Shown: positions 9,007 to 17,117, counted from the stretch's first letter. The stretch is DNA of 64,000 bases from Rhizobiaceae bacterium (GCA_029233925.1 JARGOX010000006.1:62001-126000); one strand, 5' to 3'. Notes: generated by a model not told the origin, from the letters alone. Program-made: numbers and translations.

Positions 9007-9701
9007 ACGTAAAGGACATCAGCGCATTCTACGGTGAAACCCAGGCATTGTTTGGCGTATCGCTGGACGTTGGAGCCGGCGAGTCGGTGGCTCTTCTGGG
9101 CGCCAATGGCGCCGGGAAAACAACTATTTTGCGCTCGATCCTCGGCCTGACGCCGCCACGCCAGGGATCGATCGCCTTTGATGGCCGGGATGTGACCCGC
9201 GTACCGACCCACGAGATCGCAAAGGCCGGCGTTGGATGGGTGCCCGACGACCGACGGATTTTCCCATCGCTGAAGGTGCAGACAAATCTCAATCTGGGGC
9301 GCAAGAAAACCCGTTTCAGATCCTGGCATGAAAAGGACTGTTTCGAGTTGTTTTCGGCACTTGAATACCTGCTGGATCGCGATTGCGAGAACCTGTCGGG
9401 CGGCGAGATGCAGATGGTCGCCATATCCCGGGCCCTGCTCGGAAGCCCGGGACTGATCCTGTTTGATGAGCCCTCCCAGGGACTGGCGCCAAAACTGGTT
9501 CAGGATGTTCTCAACGCCATTGTCCAACTGAAAAACGAGGGCGTTTCGGTTCTCGTCGTGGAGCAGAATGCCCTGGCCGCGCTGGAAGTGACCGATCGGG
9601 TCTACGTATTGGACAAAGGCCAGATCATCTATGCCGGTGCATCTTCAAACTTGCTGGACGACACCGCACTGCGCCGGACCTTGTTGGGAGCTGCCGCATG
9701 A
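9000..9701 (+). CDS. Liv-type ABC transporter ATP-binding protein (LivF family)
   Basis: The second ATPase of the importer. It has Walker A GANGAGKTT (near residues 34-42), signature LSGGEMQM, Walker B LILFDEPSQGLAP and switch His-equivalent region VVEQNA, as usual for LivF. The start at 9000 (MLNVKDISAFYGE) overlaps the livG stop (ATGCTGA) and matches the family N-terminus. It forms a heterodimer with LivG to power transport. Confidence 0.9.
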   Translation: MLNVKDISAFYGETQALFGVSLDVGAGESVALLGANGAGKTTILRSILGLTPPRQGSIAFDGRDVTRVPTHEIAKAGVGWVPDDRRIFPSLKVQTNLNLGRKKTRFRSWHEKDCFELFSALEYLLDRDCENLSGGEMQMVAISRALLGSPGLILFDEPSQGLAPKLVQDVLNAIVQLKNEGVSVLVVEQNALAALEVTDRVYVLDKGQIIYAGASSNLLDDTALRRTLLGAAA

Positions 9702-10315
9702 GTGACGCATTGCTGAAAGTGGCTGGCATGAGCAAGGTCTATACGCAGGGCTTGCTGAAAAAACGCCAGACCTTCCGTCTGGAAGCCGATTTCGAGATAG
9801 AGGAGTCGAGGATCGTTGGTGTCATGGGTCCCAATGGTTCGGGCAAGACAACCCTGTTTGAGCTGATCACCGGATCCAACCAGCCGACCGGCGGACAGGT
9901 CTTTTGCAATGGCCAGAATATTCACAAGGTGAAATACCGGCTGCGCGACCGCATGGCCATTCATTATCACCAATCCTATCAGGTCCGGCATTTTTCCAAG
10001 GTCCTGCCGAGCTTCATGCTGGAAAAGCCGAACAGTCAATACCCCTATATTCACCTGTTTGACGAGCCTCAGTTCAGCACACAGGATGGCTATATCGGCT
10101 TCATGCTGGATTTCTTCAAAAAGCTCCGAGGGGAAGGACGCCTGGTCTTTTTGTGCGTCCACCCGCAGGAGCCGTTTCATATCGAAATCATGCGGTCCAT
10201 GTGCGAAGAATTTCTGTTCGTCAACGCTGGCAAAGTTTCACGCGCCTCCGATTACGATGGATTGCTGGCCGTTGACGGGGTTCGTGATTACCTGGGCAAA
10301 CTGGCGGATATTTGA
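9698..10315 (+). CDS. Short ABC-type ATPase lacking the signature motif; third ATPase of the Liv cluster
   Basis: A 205-residue protein with Walker A (GPNGSGKTT, about 44-52), Walker B (IHLFDEPQF, about 118-126) and a switch-type His (CVHP, about H155), but no LSGGQ signature. The distance between the Walker A Lys and the Walker B Asp is about 70 residues, against about 130 in the LivG protein here, so most of the helical subdomain is absent. The frame is clean and coupled by a 4-base overlap to livF, so it is not simply decaying. It may be a regulatory or non-canonical subunit, or the product of an old in-frame deletion. I know no function for it. Confidence 0.75.
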   Translation: MSDALLKVAGMSKVYTQGLLKKRQTFRLEADFEIEESRIVGVMGPNGSGKTTLFELITGSNQPTGGQVFCNGQNIHKVKYRLRDRMAIHYHQSYQVRHFSKVLPSFMLEKPNSQYPYIHLFDEPQFSTQDGYIGFMLDFFKKLRGEGRLVFLCVHPQEPFHIEIMRSMCEEFLFVNAGKVSRASDYDGLLAVDGVRDYLGKLADI

Positions 10316-10317
10316 CA

Positions 10318-11070
10318 GTGAGTATTTTTGAGAACCTGAGCGGAAAACTGGCGCTCGTAACCGGCGCTGCGGGCCCTACCGGACTGGCCATCGCCCGCGT
10401 ATTGGCAGGTCACGGCATGCGCGTCATTCTTGCCGATCTGGACGGCGACAGGCTGGAAAGGCTCAGCTCGGAAAATTCCGCGCAGTTGATCCCCATGGTG
10501 ATGGACGTCCGCCTGCCGGACCTTGTGGAACAGGCCCTCGGCAAAGTTCAGGAGCAGCATGGCGCCGTGAATGTGCTGGTCAACAATGCGGGAATATTGA
10601 GCAACGCCAAAGCGGCGGAAACGACTCCGGATGAATGGCGGCGCGTAATGGCTGCCAATATTGACGGCCCCTTTTACCTAAGCCGTCTTTGCCTGCCGGC
10701 CATGAAGGCTGCCAGATGGGGACGCATCATCAATATGTGTTCGCTGGCCATGAAAACCGGCGGTCTGACGGCCGGCACCGCCTACACGACGTCAAAGGGT
10801 GCGCTTGGCGCCCTCACCTTCTCGCTGGCGCGTGAGAGTGCGTCCGACGGCGTCACCGTCAATGGCATTGCGCCGGCCTACATCAACACGCCAATGGTGA
10901 CGCAACAGCTCAGCCAGGCCGAGCAGGCACGCATATTGGCCAGCATACCCGTGCAACGTTTTTGCGAACCCGAGGAAGTTGCGCATCTTGTGGCCTATCT
11001 CGCCACACCGATGGCGGGTTTCATCACCGGCGAAATCATAGACATCAATGGCGGTCTTCATCTGGACTGA
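10318..11070 (+). CDS. SDR family NAD(P)-dependent oxidoreductase
   Basis: A classical short-chain dehydrogenase of about 250 residues. The catalytic Ser lies in NMCSLAMKTGG and the Tyr-Lys pair in AYTTSKGALG; NNAG is intact (VNNAGIL). The dinucleotide loop reads TGAAGPTG, so the middle Gly of the usual TGxxxGxG is Pro. I use GTG at 10318 (GGCGGA 9 bases upstream); a TTG at 10312, overlapping the previous stop, is the alternative. It is the last-but-one gene of the Liv operon and presumably oxidises or reduces the imported compound or a product of it. Confidence 0.85.
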   Translation: MSIFENLSGKLALVTGAAGPTGLAIARVLAGHGMRVILADLDGDRLERLSSENSAQLIPMVMDVRLPDLVEQALGKVQEQHGAVNVLVNNAGILSNAKAAETTPDEWRRVMAANIDGPFYLSRLCLPAMKAARWGRIINMCSLAMKTGGLTAGTAYTTSKGALGALTFSLARESASDGVTVNGIAPAYINTPMVTQQLSQAEQARILASIPVQRFCEPEEVAHLVAYLATPMAGFITGEIIDINGGLHLD

Positions 11071-11092
11071 CCGATTTGAACTGGAGATGCAC

Positions 11093-11905
11093 ATGGAACA
11101 GATAACCCCCGTCATCGATTTTACCAAAGAACTTACCGGTCTGTTTGACCTGTCGGGAAAAGTGACCTTTGTCCCCGGTGGATATGGCGGCATCGGAGAG
11201 GCCATTGCATGGGGACTGGCCATCGCCGGTGCAAAGGTGGTTATTGCCGGACGCAGTCAGGAAAAGGCCGATAAATTGGCCAAGGCACTGAAAGCCGAAG
11301 GCTATGACGCTCGAGGATACACGGTGGATGTTGCATCTGTTGCTGACATAAAACGCTGCGTGGATGCTGTCGTGTCAGGGTGTGGCCACATCGACATATT
11401 GATGAACTGTGTCGGCATTCAGATTGAACAACCCCTGCTGGAGGTGACAGAGGAGGCATTCGACGAAGTCTATACCGTCAATCTCAAATCAGCGATGTTT
11501 CTCGGTCAGGCCGTGGCGCGCCATCAGATTGAACGTGGAACCGGCGGAAAACATGTTCACTTGCTGTCTGTTAGGTCGCTGCTGGGTGTGCGCGGTCGCG
11601 GTTATTCGGCCTATTGTGCCACCAAAGGCGGCATGGTGACACTGATCAAACAGCATGCGATGGAACTGGCTCCCGACAACATCACGGTCAATGGCGTTGC
11701 ACCCACATTTGTCTACACGGAGATGATCCGTCACGTGATGGAAAACGATACGTTTCGACAGGACCTGCTGGATCGCATTCCCCTTGGGCGGATCGCCGAC
11801 CCGAAGGATGTGGTCGGCCCGGCAATGTTGTTTTGCGCACCGGCTTCCAATTTTGTCACCGGCCAAACTCTCTATGTCGATGGGGGCATTACCTCAAGCC
11901 AGTAA
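11093..11905 (+). CDS. SDR family oxidoreductase
   Basis: A second classical SDR with a longer N-terminus (FTKELTGLFDLSGKV before the Rossmann strand), as in gluconate 5-dehydrogenase-like and polyol-type members. The nucleotide loop is GGYGGIG, followed by NCVG (for NNAG), Ser in LLSVRSLLG and YxxxK in AYCATKGG. The C-terminal ITSSQ ending and FVTGQTLYVDGG are typical. The start at 11093 is 6 bases after CTGGAG. It ends the plus-strand unit that began at 3945, suggesting a pathway with three successive redox enzymes fed by one importer. Confidence 0.85.
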   Translation: MEQITPVIDFTKELTGLFDLSGKVTFVPGGYGGIGEAIAWGLAIAGAKVVIAGRSQEKADKLAKALKAEGYDARGYTVDVASVADIKRCVDAVVSGCGHIDILMNCVGIQIEQPLLEVTEEAFDEVYTVNLKSAMFLGQAVARHQIERGTGGKHVHLLSVRSLLGVRGRGYSAYCATKGGMVTLIKQHAMELAPDNITVNGVAPTFVYTEMIRHVMENDTFRQDLLDRIPLGRIADPKDVVGPAMLFCAPASNFVTGQTLYVDGGITSSQ

Positions 11906-11944
11906 TCAGTAGTAACATACGAGACCAGATTTGCCCTGCAATTC

Positions 11945-12460
11945 CTAAATCAATGGATCATGCGCCCATTGCAGCAGCGCCTGTCGCTGTTTGCGCCTGC
12001 AGAAAATGTCGCCGGGCTCGCAATTTGCGCGGATTTGCCCTGCATGGCGGGCAAAACCCCTCCATCGCTTGATCTGCGCCGCATCGATGTCCGGCAGCCG
12101 CCTTCCCATCCAGTAGCGCGCATACCATTGAAACCAACCGCGCGGGTCGGGGCCGATGATCCAGCCCTTTTGCCGCCACACCGCCAGCGGTTGTCGGCTC
12201 TTGATACCGAAATAATTCAATTCGGGGTCCGGGCTGGAGGAAATCTTTGCATTTTCAAACCATTCCTTGGGGAATTCCGGCGTGCAATCATTGAGATATT
12301 TGCCTTCGAACACGCCCATTTCGAGCATTTCCTGCGGGGAATGGCAGGGATTGAAACCTTCGCCAAAGTCCTGTCCGGGCTCGGCCACCCGTTGATAGGA
12401 ATAGTCTGACTGCATCCGGTCATCGACATGGATGGTTTTTTTTGCCTGCGTCATCTCCAT
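11945..12460 (-). CDS. Hypothetical protein in the RpoE-type stress unit
   Basis: A 171-residue soluble protein rich in Trp, Arg and Pro (WFQWYARYWMGRRLPD; QIKRWRGFARHAGQI). I do not recognise a named domain. It starts one base after the DUF2177 stop, so both are on one transcript driven by the RpoE-like promoter at 12896-12925. It ends convergently, 39 bases from the SDR gene. The membership in the RpoE unit suggests a role in photo-oxidative stress or light damage, but nothing in the sequence gives a reaction. Confidence 0.7.
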   Translation of the reverse strand: MEMTQAKKTIHVDDRMQSDYSYQRVAEPGQDFGEGFNPCHSPQEMLEMGVFEGKYLNDCTPEFPKEWFENAKISSSPDPELNYFGIKSRQPLAVWRQKGWIIGPDPRGWFQWYARYWMGRRLPDIDAAQIKRWRGFARHAGQIRANCEPGDIFCRRKQRQALLQWAHDPLI

Positions 12461-12461
12461 T

Positions 12462-12869
12462 TCAGCCCTTGCTCAGCATCTGTGTGCCGAGATAGCCCAA
12501 TGAGGCCGAGGCGCCGGTCAGGAAAACACCCCAGGCTATATCAACGAAGACAACGCTCACCGGCCAGTTTTTCAGCGTCGCATAATTGGTCATGTCATAG
12601 GTTGCATAGGTAAAGAACCCGAACAGCGCGCCGTAGCCCATCGCATACCAAAGGGACCCGTTTTTCAGGCCGGGCGCCACGGCAAATATGATGATCCCGG
12701 CGATATACATCAGGTAGAAACCCAGCGCAGCGCCGATATTAGGCTTGTCCAGCATCAAAGGACCGAGGCGCTCAAAATAGAAGTTTCGGGCTATCTTTGA
12801 GAGCCAAACATAGTCGACGCTGAAGAAAACGATCGCAGTCACCGCATAGGCGATCAGATACCTTGTCAT
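12462..12869 (-). CDS. DUF2177 family membrane protein
   Basis: A 135-residue inner-membrane protein with four hydrophobic segments: YLIAYAVTAIVFFSVDYVWL, GFYLMYIAGIIIFAVAPGL, an Ala/Gly/Phe-rich third (ALFGFFTYATYDMTNYATL) and VVFVDIAWGVFLTGASASLG. The motif FFTYATYDMTNYATL is the DUF2177 signature. I start at the ATG at 12869 (MTRYLIAY); a longer frame upstream would cross the promoter. The family often travels with photolyase, DUF1365 and FAD-oxidoreductase genes under ECF sigma control, as here. The function is unknown. Confidence 0.85.
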   Translation of the reverse strand: MTRYLIAYAVTAIVFFSVDYVWLSKIARNFYFERLGPLMLDKPNIGAALGFYLMYIAGIIIFAVAPGLKNGSLWYAMGYGALFGFFTYATYDMTNYATLKNWPVSVVFVDIAWGVFLTGASASLGYLGTQMLSKG

Positions 12870-12895
12870 GATAGAACTCCCGGGTGTCTTTGCCT

Positions 12896-12925
12896 TTACT
12901 ACGCATGCCGACACGCAATGGATCA
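12896..12925 (-). promoter_or_regulatory. RpoE (ECF11)-type promoter for the DUF2177 unit
   Basis: On the minus strand TGATCC (12925-12920), 18 bases, then TAGTAA (12901-12896). This matches the TGATCC-N18-TA pattern known for RpoE of the RpoE-ChrR system. The -10 ends 26 bases before the ATG at 12869. Confidence 0.75.
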
Positions 12926-12951
12926 CTTTTACGGCAGATGGACAAAACTTG

Positions 12952-12981
12952 TGATCCATATTGCAATCTGGCGCGTAAACA
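12952..12981 (+). promoter_or_regulatory. RpoE (ECF11)-type promoter for the FAD-oxidoreductase unit
   Basis: TGATCC (12952-12957), 18 bases, then TAAACA (12976-12981), 25 bases before the ATG at 13007. It is back to back with the minus-strand promoter at 12896-12925, with 26 bases between the two -35 elements. Confidence 0.75.
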
Positions 12982-13006
12982 CACTGATAAACAAACAGGG
13001 TGGACT

Positions 13007-14332
13007 ATGGACAGGTTGAAGATTGCCGTTATCGGCTCAGGAATATCAGGATTGTCGGCGGCCTGGCTATTGTCAAAGAATCATCAGGTAACACTGTATG
13101 AATCAGCCGGACATATGGGTGGGCATGCCAATACGGTAGATGTAGAGACCCCGGACGGGCCAATAGCGGTGGACACCGGCTTTATCGTTTACAATGAGGC
13201 CAACTACCCCAACCTCAAAGCTCTATACGACCATCTGGACGTTGAAACCCACCCGACCGACATGACTTTCGCACTGTCCATGAACAATGGCGGCTACGAA
13301 TATTCCGGTTCCGGGATGAACGGTCTGTTTGGGCAACGGCGCAATGTGGTCAACCTGCGACACTGGCAATTGCTCAGCGATTTGACGCGGTTTTTTCGCA
13401 ATGCCCAGCAGCAGGTCACCCGCTATTCCGACAGCATCAGCCTTGGCCAGTTCCTGCTCAATGAGCGCTATTCAAAGGCTTTCGTCGAGGATCATATCGT
13501 TCCCATGGGGGCCGCCATCTGGTCAACCAGCATAGCCGAAATGCTCAACTACCCGGCCAGAAGTTTTGTTGACTTCTATGCAAACCACAATCTTCTGGAC
13601 CTTGGCGCCCGGCCTGCCTGGCGCACGGTCAAAGGCGGCAGCCGCAAATATGTTGAACGGATGATCGCCGATGGCGGGTTTGAAATCCTGCGTGGCAATG
13701 GCGCGTGCCGCATCTCCAGACACCCGGCCTATGTGCATATCACCGATGAGCGCAGCGTTTCCCGCCCCTTTGATCATGCGGTGATCGCAACCCATGCCGA
13801 TCAGGCACTGGCCTTGCTGGATGAGCCCGGTGCCCTTGAAACGCGGTTGCTTGAACGATTTGCCTATCAGAAAAATACCGCTGTCTTGCACCGGGACACA
13901 CGCTGGATGCCGCGAAGAAAGCGGCTTTGGTCGAGTTGGAACTATCTAAAACAGGGCAATGCGGCAAATGGCGAATTGTGTGTAACCTACTGGATGAACC
14001 AGCTGCAGCCTCTCAAGACAGACACAAACCTGTTTGTGACGCTCAATCCTTACGGGGAAATTCACCCCAAGGCCGTTGAAGCCTCTTTCGAGTACGACCA
14101 TCCGGTATTTGATGCGCGGGCTCTGGAGGCGCAGAAAGACCTGTGGGCCTTGCAGGGCAAGAACCGAACCTGGTTCTGCGGCAGCTATTTCGGCTACGGC
14201 TTTCACGAAGATGGCGCGCAAAGCGGTCTGGCGGTTGCTGAACAGCTGGGTGGCGCAAAAAGGCCCTGGCAGGTGGCTGATGAATCCGGGCGCATCGCCC
14301 TTCCCATGGTCAAAGCTGTGGCAGCCGAATGA
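13007..14332 (+). CDS. FAD/NAD-binding oxidoreductase, amine-oxidase-like, of the photo-oxidative stress regulon
   Basis: A 441-residue flavoprotein with an N-terminal Rossmann motif (IAVIGSGISGLSAAWLL, about residues 6-22) and the conserved block GPIAVDTGFIVYNEANYPNL after it. The C-terminus has the FAD-binding segment TWFCGSYFGYGFHEDGAQSG. It belongs to the family annotated as NAD/FAD-binding protein (COG2907), often next to DUF1365 and cyclopropane-fatty-acid synthase. It has been linked to lipid modification in the singlet-oxygen response of Rhodobacter. The ATG at 13007 is chosen because earlier in-frame ATGs overlap the promoter. It overlaps the next gene by 4 bases. Confidence 0.88.
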   Translation: MDRLKIAVIGSGISGLSAAWLLSKNHQVTLYESAGHMGGHANTVDVETPDGPIAVDTGFIVYNEANYPNLKALYDHLDVETHPTDMTFALSMNNGGYEYSGSGMNGLFGQRRNVVNLRHWQLLSDLTRFFRNAQQQVTRYSDSISLGQFLLNERYSKAFVEDHIVPMGAAIWSTSIAEMLNYPARSFVDFYANHNLLDLGARPAWRTVKGGSRKYVERMIADGGFEILRGNGACRISRHPAYVHITDERSVSRPFDHAVIATHADQALALLDEPGALETRLLERFAYQKNTAVLHRDTRWMPRRKRLWSSWNYLKQGNAANGELCVTYWMNQLQPLKTDTNLFVTLNPYGEIHPKAVEASFEYDHPVFDARALEAQKDLWALQGKNRTWFCGSYFGYGFHEDGAQSGLAVAEQLGGAKRPWQVADESGRIALPMVKAVAAE

Positions 14333-15333
14333 GACAGGTCAAGGACGCCATCTATGCGGGCAACATCATCCACAAGCGGGTAGGACCAATCAGCCATGCG
14401 CTGCGCTACAAGGTCTTTTCCCTGCTGGTCGATTGCGACAATCTTCCATCACTGGCAACACGGCTGAAACTGTTCTCCCACAACAGGTTCAATCTGGTCA
14501 GTCTCTACCAGAGCGACTTTGGTGACGGTGTCGATTTGACCGCCTACCTGCGCACGATCGCAGACAGATCCGGGCAAGGCGACAAGGTTCAACGGTTCAT
14601 GATGTTGTGCTACCCGCGTATTCTGGGCTACGCCTTCAATCCCATAACGGTCTATTTCGGTCTCGACAGCGATGACCGGATCCGTCTGACGGTCTATGAG
14701 GTTCGCAACACCTTTGGTCAAAGAAAGACCTATGTGTTGCCCGCGGATCCAGACCAGGATGGCCAGATCTGGCAGCAATGTCCCAAACAGTTTTTTGTAT
14801 CACCCTTCAACAAGGTATCGGGGACCTATGGATTTCATCTTTCCAGCCTTGCCGATGAATTCACATTGGGTGTCGCGCTGAAGGATCAAGAAAAACCTGT
14901 ATTGCGTGCCCATTTCAGGGGAAAAAGGCAAGAACTGACCGACAAGGGCATGATCCGGGCCATCGTCGGAACAGGCCTTTTGACGCTCAAAGTGATGGTC
15001 GGCATCCACTACGAGGCTGCCAGGCTGTGGATCAAGGGAATGCGTTTGCAAACCAGACCACCCGCACCGGAAAATCCCATCACCTATTTTGCTGATGCGC
15101 GTTCCGGCACGGAGCGCATTCCGCTAGTTCAGCACAGCCAGGGAAATGTTCAGAACGGCTGCGAAACCGACCCAAAGCACATAGGGAACAAACAGCCACG
15201 ACGCGCGCCTGTCGATCTTCGCCGACACGATGATGAAGGTCACAATCAGCGCAAACAAGGCGACGATCACAACCACGGCAGGCCAAAGAAGATGCATGGC
15301 GAAAAACACCGGCGACCAGAGCCAGTTCAATAA
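14329..15333 (+). CDS. DUF1365 domain protein with an aberrant C-terminal extension
   Basis: The first about 255 residues match DUF1365 (IYAGNIIHKRVGPISHALRY at the start; CYPRILGYAFNPITVYFG and KQFFVSPFNKVSGTYGF in the middle). The family usually ends soon after the region around ENPITYF. Here the frame continues for about 75 residues that are simply antisense to tspO (15124-15333), are rich in His, Arg and Gln, and look unlike the rest. The likeliest explanation is loss of the original stop codon. It is coupled by a 4-base overlap to the FAD-oxidoreductase gene. The domain's function is unknown; it may act on membrane lipids. Confidence 0.85.
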   Translation: MRQVKDAIYAGNIIHKRVGPISHALRYKVFSLLVDCDNLPSLATRLKLFSHNRFNLVSLYQSDFGDGVDLTAYLRTIADRSGQGDKVQRFMMLCYPRILGYAFNPITVYFGLDSDDRIRLTVYEVRNTFGQRKTYVLPADPDQDGQIWQQCPKQFFVSPFNKVSGTYGFHLSSLADEFTLGVALKDQEKPVLRAHFRGKRQELTDKGMIRAIVGTGLLTLKVMVGIHYEAARLWIKGMRLQTRPPAPENPITYFADARSGTERIPLVQHSQGNVQNGCETDPKHIGNKQPRRAPVDLRRHDDEGHNQRKQGDDHNHGRPKKMHGEKHRRPEPVQ

Positions 15334-15612
15334 TTGCTGGCCACCCCAGATCTTTAACGCCGGACCATGTGGGTCGCGCGACCAAACCAGCCAACCGGCA
15401 ATCCCGATCAGCACATAGAGCGTCAGCCATACCGGTGCGAATATCCAGCTGGGCGGATTGAACGACGGCTTGACCAGCACCGCATACCATTCACCCGGTG
15501 CCGTCAGCGCTCCAATGGCGCCACCTGCAACCAGAGTGACGGCAATAAACAGTGCCAATACGAGTAGTGATTTTCCGGGACGCCCGGAATTGCCCGTCTG
15601 TGCTGATGTCAT
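15124..15612 (-). CDS. tspO: TspO/MBR family tryptophan-rich sensory protein
   Basis: A 162-residue inner- or outer-membrane protein with five hydrophobic helices. The family motif KPSFNPPSWIFAPVWLTLY is near residues 48-66, and WGGQQLLNWLWSPVFF is the second conserved block. TspO proteins bind porphyrins and related ligands and modulate pigment and stress responses. It lies 69 bases downstream of the SDR gene in the rpoE-chrR unit. Its 3' end overlaps the convergent DUF1365 gene by 210 bases. The N-terminal SAQTGNSGRPGKS stretch is probably cytoplasmic. Confidence 0.92.
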   Translation of the reverse strand: MTSAQTGNSGRPGKSLLVLALFIAVTLVAGGAIGALTAPGEWYAVLVKPSFNPPSWIFAPVWLTLYVLIGIAGWLVWSRDPHGPALKIWGGQQLLNWLWSPVFFAMHLLWPAVVVIVALFALIVTFIIVSAKIDRRASWLFVPYVLWVGFAAVLNISLAVLN

Positions 15613-15681
15613 TTGATTGCCCCTCCTGAAGGCAGGGATTTGATTTGCAACGCGATCATGAACTATGAAATTTGATTCTGC

Positions 15682-16458
15682 TCAACCCGTTGGATTGCGC
15701 CACACGAATGTGCGCACCAACCAGAAATAAAGACCTATGGGGATAATGCGCAAGAGCTTCATGACCCGTGCAAAAAGCCATGGGAACGCAATGTCGTATT
15801 GCCCCTTTTCGAGCCCGGAAACAATGGCCCGCGCAGCCTCTGACGCGGAGATGATGCCAGGCATGGAAAACTGGTTTTTCTGGGTGGCCGGCGTATCGAC
15901 AAAACCCGGGCAGATCAGCGAAACCTTGATCCCGAGAGGAGCAAGCTCTATGCGCATCGTCTCGGCCAGATTAATCAAAGCCGCCTTGGTCGGCCCATAG
16001 GCTGCTGATTGCGGCAGCCCGCGATAACCGGCAGTAGAGGCGACAATGGCAATATGCCCCTGCCCCAGAGCAAGCATGGATGGCAAAACGGCGTGAAGAC
16101 CGTTCATCACCCCCAGGTAATTGACCTCGATTCCCTTACGCACGGCATCCAGATCGAAGGCCTTCATTTCCATCGCGCTCCAGGCAGCGGCATTGAGAAC
16201 AACCAGATCCACGACCCCGCAATCGGCCTGTATTTTCGTCAATGTCTCATCAACGGCGTCCGCGTCTGTCACATCCAGAGGATAGGACCTGATCGACTGG
16301 CTCTCTTCGGCAAGGGCGTTCAACTTGTCCTGCGAACGCGCCGAGACAGCGATGTGCCGGGTGCGCCCTACCATCTTGCGGGCAAGTTCGAGCCCGATGC
16401 CGGAACTTGCACCGGTGATCCAGGCGGTATTCCAGCGCGGATTGTCCACTTCACCCAT
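15682..16458 (-). CDS. SDR family oxidoreductase in the rpoE-chrR unit
   Basis: A 258-residue short-chain dehydrogenase: TGASSGIGLELARKM near the N-terminus, VVLNAAAWS (NNAG equivalent), Ser in VASTAGYRG and catalytic YGPTK. The C-terminus is longer and hydrophobic (LLRIIPIGLYFWLVRTFVW), suggesting membrane association. I start at the ATG at 16458 (MGEVDNPRW), 2 bases after the chrR stop, which ties it to rpoE-chrR. SDR genes of this kind belong to the core RpoE regulon in Rhodobacter. The substrate is unknown; lipid or retinoid-like aldehydes are possible. Confidence 0.85.
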   Translation of the reverse strand: MGEVDNPRWNTAWITGASSGIGLELARKMVGRTRHIAVSARSQDKLNALAEESQSIRSYPLDVTDADAVDETLTKIQADCGVVDLVVLNAAAWSAMEMKAFDLDAVRKGIEVNYLGVMNGLHAVLPSMLALGQGHIAIVASTAGYRGLPQSAAYGPTKAALINLAETMRIELAPLGIKVSLICPGFVDTPATQKNQFSMPGIISASEAARAIVSGLEKGQYDIAFPWLFARVMKLLRIIPIGLYFWLVRTFVWRNPTG

Positions 16459-16460
16459 GA

Positions 16461-17117
16461 TCAGATACCGGTCAATGGCTGCAACAGACGGCTGAAGAAG
16501 CCTTTGAACCGGGTCGGCGCCTCTGTGGCAACAAGACAAATGCAGGGCAAATCGCCATCAACAATCGGCTGATGTTCAACATGTTCGTCAAGATCTGCAA
16601 TATCGCCGCGGCGAAACGTGCCAAAGACGTCCGTATAGCTCCCCGAAAGGATCAAGGTCAGCTCCGAGCCACCGTGCCCATGCTCAGGAACAGCCATGCC
16701 CGGGGCGATATGCAACATGTAGAGCGACGATTTTGACGCCGAATTCTGTTTGATCACATGTTTGCGCACGCCCGGTGCAATCGACCTCCACCGGACAGCG
16801 TCCAGATCAGGACCCAAATGCCGCACCAGAGGTGCGGGCACATCACCGCTGACGTGCGGCACAGTGGCAGCCGGTGCAATTTCAGCCGGCTGATCGGCAA
16901 TCCGCAGCATCAGATGCTCGAATGATCCGACCTCCAGCTCTGCTGTTCCCACATCTTCCAGTACGCCGCCACCAAGCTCTTCAGCTTGCCGGACGGCATG
17001 TCGGCAGGTGTCACACATGGCGACATGGGTCGCGACAACAACAGTGAAGGCCTCATCCAGGTTCCCACAAGCATATTGCAGCAATGTCGCATCATCGAGA
17101 TGATGGTCTAGGCTCAT
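16461..17117 (-). CDS. chrR: ChrR family zinc-binding anti-sigma factor
   Basis: ChrR holds RpoE inactive until singlet oxygen or related oxidants appear. The N-terminal anti-sigma domain (about residues 1-85) carries the zinc site H...HVAMCDTCRHAV, with HHLDD at residues 5-9. The C-terminal cupin domain (about 110-195) has EHGHGGSELTLILSGSY and a second half DLDEHVEHQP. The length (218) fits the family. Its ATG overlaps the rpoE stop by 4 bases, the usual arrangement that fixes sigma/anti-sigma stoichiometry. Confidence 0.95.
   Translation of the reverse strand: MSLDHHLDDATLLQYACGNLDEAFTVVVATHVAMCDTCRHAVRQAEELGGGVLEDVGTAELEVGSFEHLMLRIADQPAEIAPAATVPHVSGDVPAPLVRHLGPDLDAVRWRSIAPGVRKHVIKQNSASKSSLYMLHIAPGMAVPEHGHGGSELTLILSGSYTDVFGTFRRGDIADLDEHVEHQPIVDGDLPCICLVATEAPTRFKGFFSRLLQPLTGI

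Noticed and set aside
15615-15660. A TGATCG-type -35 upstream of tspO.
   Set aside because: It has one mismatch in the -35 and no TA-type -10; tspO is better explained as part of the rpoE-chrR-SDR transcript.
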